15,175 nucleotides of DNA from Actinomortierella ambigua. Taxonomy: Eukaryota > Mortierellomycota > Mortierellomycetes > Mortierellales > Mortierellaceae. Position 1 is the stretch's first letter; every line of letters starts with the position of its first letter. The stretch spans positions 1 through 15,175 of the forward strand of contig JAAAJB010000735.1 in the NCBI GenBank assembly GCA_016098155.1. Direction: 5' to 3'. Shown here piece after piece: positions 9,901-15,175 of this stretch. Both the position numbers and the translations under genes were made by a program. The notes beneath the pieces were generated by a model. The model was not told the origin of the DNA and did no database searches. It worked only from the letters and a program-made list of their open reading frames with translations.

Positions 9901-12446
9901 TCTGGAGTGCTGCTAAAGTCGAACAGAGCATAAAGAGGTTTGGGAAGACAGACCTGGAGGTTATCACGGAGAATTACACCCGTATCAGTTCGGCATTCGT
10001 TCACGAGTACCTTGGAACCGAGAACCAGAGGCGATTCCAAGTAACCGTGGTTTTTCTAGGAGGACCTGTCAAGCAGATTCCGATCCCCAATAATCCGGTC
10101 CATTATTACGACTTTCAGTTCGTCACGGAGAGGTGCATCGAGAGTATTTGGCTGCTGGCACTGACACATGCCTTCGTATCATCCGAGCTACGTGGTTTGC
10201 ACACGGGGGATCAAGGTGTCGACGACAACAAGGAACATGCGTTGGCCATCAGAAAATTTGTGAATGTGCATATCAACCATGTGGTCACCGATCCCGAGAC
10301 GTTGATCGAACGGACGATATTGAATGAACTGGTAGGTTCGTTGCCTGTCACGGAGCTCAATTCCAAGTTCATTGCAGCGTTGCTCGAAGACGAGGGCTGT
10401 TCATGGATTCCGTGCATAGCGGTGAAGTCTCACCCCATAGAATCAGCCATCGGGCTTAAAAGCACCACAGCTGTTCGTGCAATGCTTGGATACTGCACCA
10501 GGAAGGCAGTCTCCACCCACCCAGCGTACATGTTGCCTGTCGAACATGCCTTCACAACCTTGGCCGATAACTACCCTGAGATCATGCAAGATGTGTTCCG
10601 AAGAGCGTCGTACATTCCAGCTCAACAGATCGACTTTAACACGACGTATTGGGCGAAATCAACCTTCAATTGGAGCCTCAAGAAGCTGATTTTTAGCTTT
10701 CATCTCAGATGGAGTAGAGGCAGTAGCAGACGTAGCATTCGGTTCCTCCCGGCCCCTCCTCTCAAACCCATCCAACTGCCTTACGATCACATTGTGTACG
10801 TTGCTCCCTTCCCCAGTTTAACAGCCTTCGGTTCTGGGTCACAGTTTCCCCTTTTGGCAGGGAAAAGATACTTTGACAGCCCTGTGATGATGGCTATTCT
10901 CCGTTACAAGGTAAGGAAGCTCATATGCTTGGCACATGCTCCTTTGGATTAGGAAGCCTCTTTTGTAGCTTGCAGACACTCATCTTAAATCTGTTCAACT
11001 TGCGCTTTCATAGACTTGGCAATATGGGCTTTTCTTTTGGATACTGCGATACATTTTGTTGGGTCTCTTCTATGGCACGTTCTTGACCACGACGTCTGGG
11101 CAATTGATTAGCTCACGGGCGTTTAATTCTGCGCCCGAGCCACTGTCAAATTACCTGGGTAGCTACTGGATCGTGATTCCCCTTGTGGGCATTGTTGTTG
11201 GTTGCTACTTTGTGATTGAGGAAGTGCTACAGCTGGCTCTCTTTGGTCCGGCCAGGTACTTTAGGTAAGACCCTCTTGTCCAAGTGCTCGCTCTGAAGGC
11301 TGAAGGGTGTAGCCACAACTTGGACATTTCAACTGATTGCTTTTTTTTTTTTTTTTTTTTTTTTTGCAGGTCGCTGTACAACTATATTGAGGTGACCTCC
11401 ATCATCCTGACGATCATATGTCTGGCTCAAACAATCAACATGTCGTGGCGGCAAGAACCTAGCAGTTACCACCAGTTCCAATTGACCTCTTTCGCGATTG
11501 TCGCCATGTACCTGCATCTGGTAAGAGTTGGGAAAGTCGCAGAGGAGCATATGAAGTGACCTATATACTGGATAGACCTTTCTCGGGTAATCTTGGGAAT
11601 GTGGACATGGAAACTCAATTCGTTTACCACTGACTTGATAGATCTCCGAGACCCGTATATTCAAGGCTGTGGGAACCACAGTAAACACCATCGTTCTCGT
11701 CGTCCAGAGGATATGGGGCTTCTTCATTGTTTACGTCTTGCTGGTCCTTGGGTTTGCACATTCCTTGTTTTACCTCTTTCACGCCTATCAAACAGAGTGT
11801 AACAACGGTGGTGTTTGCACTCGACCATATACCAACCACCCATATAATGTCCTTTCGTCTTTCACGACCACCACATTCTTTCTGGTAAGTTAGAGTTCTA
11901 TGATGCTCCTTTAGTACTGTACTTTGCAAATGTAAACTTACCATTTCTCGTCTTTAATCCTTAGGCGGGAAGATTCGACTCGGTTGCCGAAGACTTTCAG
12001 CGACAAGATACCAGTTTCCTTCTTTTAATGACTATGTTTTACTTTTTTTCCACTGTGGTCATGATGACCGTGCTTATTGGTTAGTCCCGAGGAATAAGGC
12101 AGCATCTTGTCTGTGTGAAACGAAAAGTCAACTTACCGTTGTGTCCCACTCTTTTTTTTCCTCCTTTCTTATTTCCATAGCGTTTATGATCGAGGCATTC
12201 AACAAAACGTACGCCCATGCGGAACAGACGAGGAGGGTTCAGTTGTCAGAGGCACTTTCCGAGGCAGAGAAAATAGTTGTCAAGATGGAAAAGTGGGTAC
12301 CCTTGATAAGTCCGGTTGCTGGTTTCTTCCGAACACACTTTCCTGTTGTGCGGCGGCGGATGGTGCACTCACCATCTTTCATCTACTATGTTGCTCGGAT
12401 ACAAGATGTCGAGGCGTACAAAGCGTCGTTGAGCAATTGCCAATAA
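6992..12446 (+). CDS. TRP-like ion channel with beta-propeller, copy C (complete, 9 exons)
   Basis: Exons: 6992-7406, 7556-7933, 8049-8228, 8347-10910, 11014-11264, 11370-11520, 11642-11884, 11965-12079, 12181-12446, giving 1520 aa. It has the same architecture as copy B: acidic disordered N-terminus (1-138), beta-rich module (139-324), WD40-like propeller with YCSTWDL near 580 and IQLWSLP, and an ankyrin-like stretch near 1020. The channel has S1 1184-1206, S2 1230-1247, S3 1266-1285, S4 1301-1313, S5 1338-1360, AGRFD 1395-1399 and S6 about 1412-1434. Oddities are two cysteines (1366 and 1372) in the S5-pore loop and an arginine in place of the TRP-box tryptophan. The 6992 start opens Met-Ser-Ala like copy D and has A at -3. 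An in-frame ATG at 6857 would add 45 residues. The last donor is GTTAGT. The stop codon overlaps an AATAAA. Confidence 0.85.
7556..8228 (+). other. Conserved N-terminal beta-rich module of copy C (exons 2-3)
   Basis: Residues 139-324, split by the intron 7934-8048. Key elements are FRLVANFSSV, YSLYLLVKQ, FCVRILVRYP, HVFYTRFFK, then W-Q-Y-I-K-A, QFEV and IRSLQLVPV. It aligns with copies B and D through the whole module, including the intron placed after the FYxRFFK strand. Confidence 0.5.
11014..12446 (+). other. Six-helix channel domain of copy C (exons 5-9)
   Basis: It has the same exon layout as copy B, with filter plus S6 on one exon (11965-12079). The S4-S5 linker reads ETRIFKAVGTTVN...IWGFFIVYVLL. 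The S1-S2 and S5-pore extracellular loops are unlike those of copy B in both length and sequence, while the membrane helices align closely. Confidence 0.75.
11265..11369 (+). other. Intron 5 of copy C with a 25-T polypyrimidine tract
   Basis: The donor is GTAAGA and the acceptor TGCAG. An uninterrupted run of 25 T (11341-11365) lies directly before the acceptor, with an AACTGATT branch-site candidate just upstream. Phase 2 matches intron 5 of copy B, whose tract is ordinary. The run is likely to vary in length between strains or assemblies. Confidence 0.8.
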
Positions 12447-12447
12447 A
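12442..12447 (+). terminator. AATAAA overlapping the stop codon of copy C
   Basis: AATAAA shares its TAA with the stop codon of copy C and is followed by T-rich sequence. If it is used as a poly(A) signal the 3' UTR would be very short. A downstream signal cannot be excluded. Confidence 0.4.
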
Positions 12448-13061
12448 ATTGGATTTTTTTTTCTTCACAATTGCTTGCATGCATACAATTTGGTCCGCTG
12501 ATACCCTCAACTCTAGCGTCGACTTTTGAAGGGAGCCCTCGGACAGCAGAGGATGCGTGCACATACCCTTCCTGAGGGGGAAAGCTCTGCTTTTTCGTAG
12601 CTTGAGCGCAAGGAGGTGCATGAAAAGTGGAAGGTTCTATCCAGAAACGGGACAACAAGATGTTGTGTTCTACCTTTCGAGCTCCGCGGGGCTAAAATGA
12701 GAATTAGAGTTTTGTGGCAGTGCTAGAGCGCCATCCCCTGGATGGCTGAGTCGATGTTCAAGAAAGCTGGATTTTCGGTCATTCCACCACCACCATCGCC
12801 TCGTACCTGGAATGGGTCACGAAGACGAGAAAAGAAAGTTGCAAATAGCACGCTTACATACTCTCAAGAGTCGACGGGCTAGGATGACGATCCGGTCGAA
12901 GCATGCCACCCGCATCGCTGAATAGACTCCTCGAAGGTTTTAACGTTTTCCTTGTGCAACTCTAATATAGAGCATAGAGTCAACACTGCAGCTTGGAGGT
13001 ATAAAGGCATCAGGAATCTGATCATCACCATCATCATTTACTCATCTCGCTTCGTTCAGGA
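12447..13061. other. Intergenic gap between copies C and D
   Basis: About 615 bases without a supported gene. It contains a TATAAAGG box at 13000-13007, a short CAT/ATC-type triplet stretch at 13021-13038 and CT-rich leader sequence before the copy D start. Nothing else is recognisable, and I saw no clear sequence shared with the other two intergenic gaps. Confidence 0.6.
13000..13007 (+). promoter_or_regulatory. TATA box of copy D (TATAAAGG)
   Basis: A consensus TATA element 62 bases upstream of the copy D ATG, a spacing that leaves a short leader of roughly 20-35 bases. The CT-rich sequence at 13041-13057 fits a fungal start-site region. Confidence 0.65.
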
Positions 13062-15175
13062 ATGTCGGCCCTTGGGGATTCTTTGCATGATTCAGGAGAT
13101 GCTGCTCGGAGCTTTCTGCCGCCAAAACGCCAAAAAACCATCTTGAGCGAAATGGCTCAAGACGACGAAGTACCAAAGGACACCTACAATTACACCACCA
13201 TATGGCACAGCTCCCGACGAGAAGACCTGGAATTTGGAGGTCTGATAGGAAAAGGCTACAGCGATGGAACCATTATAGTTAAGCCCGTTGTCGCTCCTCC
13301 CTCCAATACTCAGAGTCAGGCCTCGAACTCAAACACTTCCCCTGCCGCGAATGCCACTATTGGCAGAGAGGGCGGGGGTAGCGACAGTGCCACAAAGGAA
13401 AGCGATAAAAGTGGCGATCTCATTCGAAAAGGTGAGTATCCCGCATTTCTCTTTAGATTCAAAGGACTGTGCACCCGATTCGAGGAGATCTTAACCTTTG
13501 CACCCTTGATCTCTCTTAGTTCAAGAGCGACTGTTCTTGCCTCCAGAAAATGCCGCCCAACACGCCCTTTGCTTTGGCATTCGAGTGGACGGCTGTGTTG
13601 AGGACGCTCCAGGCGACAAGCCGCCAGTGTTCTCACCACCGAACCCTTCTGTTCAGCCATCCACCAAAAATCCTGCTACAGTGATAAAAAAGTCACTTGT
13701 TGCCAACTTTCGATTTGTCGCAGCTGGGCCATATACCCTATATCTTAGGGTAAAAGCAGCAGAGAGAAAGCTACCGCAGGCTCGCTTCCTGGCACGAATC
13801 TTGGTACGCTACACTCTAACCGAAATCGTACACACATTTTACGCATCGTTCACCGTCGGAGACAAAGGTCTGTCCAAAAATCGAAAGGAATAGAGTTTTC
13901 GCGTTGCGCAATGTAGCAGAAATGGAATTAACTTGATATCTGTATCATGCGGTGGGAAACGTTTTGCTGTTTTTTAAATAGACATTATGAATTGGCACTA
14001 TGTCAAGGGCGACAGTCAATTCGAGGTGCGCCCACATTATGGGAATGCTCGAATCAATGTCTCCATCGAGCTGGATCAGAATTATCACAGTGACAGGCTT
14101 GGTAGCGTATTGGTTCGTGCTCTTGAGCTGGTTCCAGCCGAAAAGATGCCATTGCGTTCGGGTAGGTTAAACATTTCAGCCCAGCAAGTACGATTATGCG
14201 GCGTCCTTTTCTGATACTACTTCCTCACTCAGCGATACCAACTTTTTGTTACTTGCTTCACACCATTAGATCCCGAGGCTTCTTTCGAATGCAGTCCACA
14301 GCCCGAACTCACAATCTTGACCCAGATGCCCGCCGTCAGACGGCCCGTTAATGATGCCAATGCGCCTGCTGGAGATGAGCGAGCCCCTGCAACCTCACCT
14401 GAAAAAGGAGTTGTGGCTCGACTAGCGACTTCGAAAGACGGCAAATACATTGCTGCTCTCACGATCTTTCCCGACTGGGTTACCGTGCAAGTCTGGCCCA
14501 AACTTTTATTCGAGAAGACAGCTAGAGACGATGCACGCACGAGCAGAGATCTCAGCCAGAACGGAGCGTTCGCAAGAATAGACTGCAAGAAAGCACACGA
14601 CGTCCCTCTTGAGCTTATCCTCTCTGACAACGGAGAATATGTCGCTGTCTACCAGGCTCCGAGGATTGGCGATTGGTGTCTCGACTCTACCCTTCCAAAA
14701 TCCGACTTTGGTGTCAAGTTGTTTCGCAACATTCTCGTGCCAGGCGTCCAGGAGGTATCCGTCGACATTGCCAGAAACAATTTTCAGGACGGAATAGATA
14801 GGAGCTCTCTTCGATGTCTCAATATTATCAAGGCTGATCCAGACCACCTCAAGCAGGCCGTCGGATATGCGACTTTTGTTGGCAAGTCAGAGAACTATTG
14901 GCGAAGTCTACCGAATCGATTTGTCTTCTGCAATGGCCTCTACCTCGACATCTACGAGCTTGAAGGCGATGTACTCAGCTTCAGCCATCCGTTTCCTCTG
15001 ACCGATTTCACTTCTAACATGTGGCGTACCGTTGCGTGTGAGCTTGCCGTGAGATCGATTGTCAACAACATGTTCATCTGGGTCACAGACAACGGACGCC
15101 ATTGCTCGACATGGGACCTTGCCAATGGTTCCAATCTTGGACGTATTGAGATTGGTGGATTACAACATGACAGTG
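13062..15175 (+). CDS. TRP-like ion channel with beta-propeller, copy D, N-terminal part (partial at 3')
   Basis: Exons: 13062-13431, 13520-13867, 13982-14161, 14270->15175, giving 601 visible residues. The gene runs off the window inside the large propeller exon. Residues 1-123 are Ser/Asn-rich and probably disordered, and include a basic PPKRQK. Residues 124-299 are the beta-rich module (YTLYLRVK, FLARILVRYT, then W-H-Y-V-K, QFEVRP, VRALELVPA). The propeller begins with RLATSKDGKY and TVQVW and reaches MFIWVTDNGRHCSTWDL. All three introns are phase 1, as in copies B and C. Two splice sites are less standard: donor GTCTGT at 13868 and acceptor AATAG at 13981. Both are supported by position and by frame restoration. 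The channel half is not in the window, so its presence is inferred from the paralogues. The start is well placed below a TATA box and opens Met-Ser-Ala like copy C. Confidence 0.82.
13520..14161 (+). other. Conserved N-terminal beta-rich module of copy D (exons 2-3)
   Basis: Residues 124-299, split by the intron 13868-13981. It shows the same skeleton as copies B and C: an FRFV strand, YTLYLRV, ARILVRYT, HTFYASF, then NWHYVKG, QFEVRPH and VRALELVPA. Unlike B and C, the strand before the intron lacks the RFFK ending. Confidence 0.5.

Larger units (their letters stand above)
1..15175 (+). repeat. Tandem array of paralogous channel genes, at least four copies
   Basis: Gene starts lie at 1161, 6992 and 13062, so the repeat unit is about 5.8-6.1 kb, all in one orientation. 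Copies are diverged rather than recent: in one propeller stretch of 22 residues (ELAIS...GDW) I count 15 identities between B and C and 14 between C and D. Exon order, intron phases and domain order are preserved. The array extends past both window edges. Confidence 0.85.

Noticed and set aside
13117..13136. Nuclear localisation signal (PPKRQK) in copy D
   Set aside because: A short basic patch in a disordered tail of a predicted membrane protein is weak evidence, and it is absent in copies B and C.
1..15175. WD40-bearing NLR-type (NACHT or NB-ARC) immune receptor array
   Set aside because: I see no P-loop GxxxxGK[ST] or other NTPase motifs, and the C-termini are clearly membrane channels.
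1..15175. Transposon, retroelement, tRNA, rRNA or CRISPR features
   Set aside because: I found no transposase or reverse-transcriptase motifs, no terminal repeats, no cloverleaf with conserved T-arm and no spaced direct repeats.

Overview
This looks like nuclear DNA from an early-diverging, moderately GC-balanced fungus. The genes are cut by many short GT-AG introns of roughly 80-150 nt with CTAAC/CTGAC-like branch sites, intergenic gaps are about 450-630 bp, and promoters are TATA-type. Mortierellomycota is my best guess, but that is an inference from gene style and protein type; nothing in the window identifies the species.

All recognised coding content is on the + strand and belongs to one family, a head-to-tail tandem array of at least four paralogues. 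The window holds the 3' end of copy A (<1-531), complete copy B (1161-6536, nine exons), complete copy C (6992-12446, nine exons) and the 5' part of copy D (13062->15175). Copies B and C share all eight intron positions and phases (1,1,1,0,2,0,0,1). Copy D matches at its three visible introns and copy A at its last two splice junctions. With the starts chosen here, B and C are both predicted to be 1520 aa.

Each protein reads as a large modular ion channel. A variable, probably disordered N-terminus is followed by a compact beta-rich module (exons 2-3) and then one giant exon. That exon carries a degenerate WD40-like beta-propeller and an ankyrin-like helical stretch. The C-terminus is a six-transmembrane TRP-type channel, with a short [A/G]GR[F/Y]D motif where a selectivity filter should sit and a TRP-box-like helix (W-R-x-Q-L-S) after S6. 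The spacing from S6 to that tryptophan fits the TRPV class without gaps.

The array suggests local expansion and divergence of a sensory or cation channel. The scaffold is strongly kept, while the disordered N-terminus, the extracellular loops and the pore mouth vary. The intergenic gaps (532-1160, 6537-6991, 12447-13061) hold promoter and terminator material only. I saw no transposon, RNA gene or minus-strand gene.
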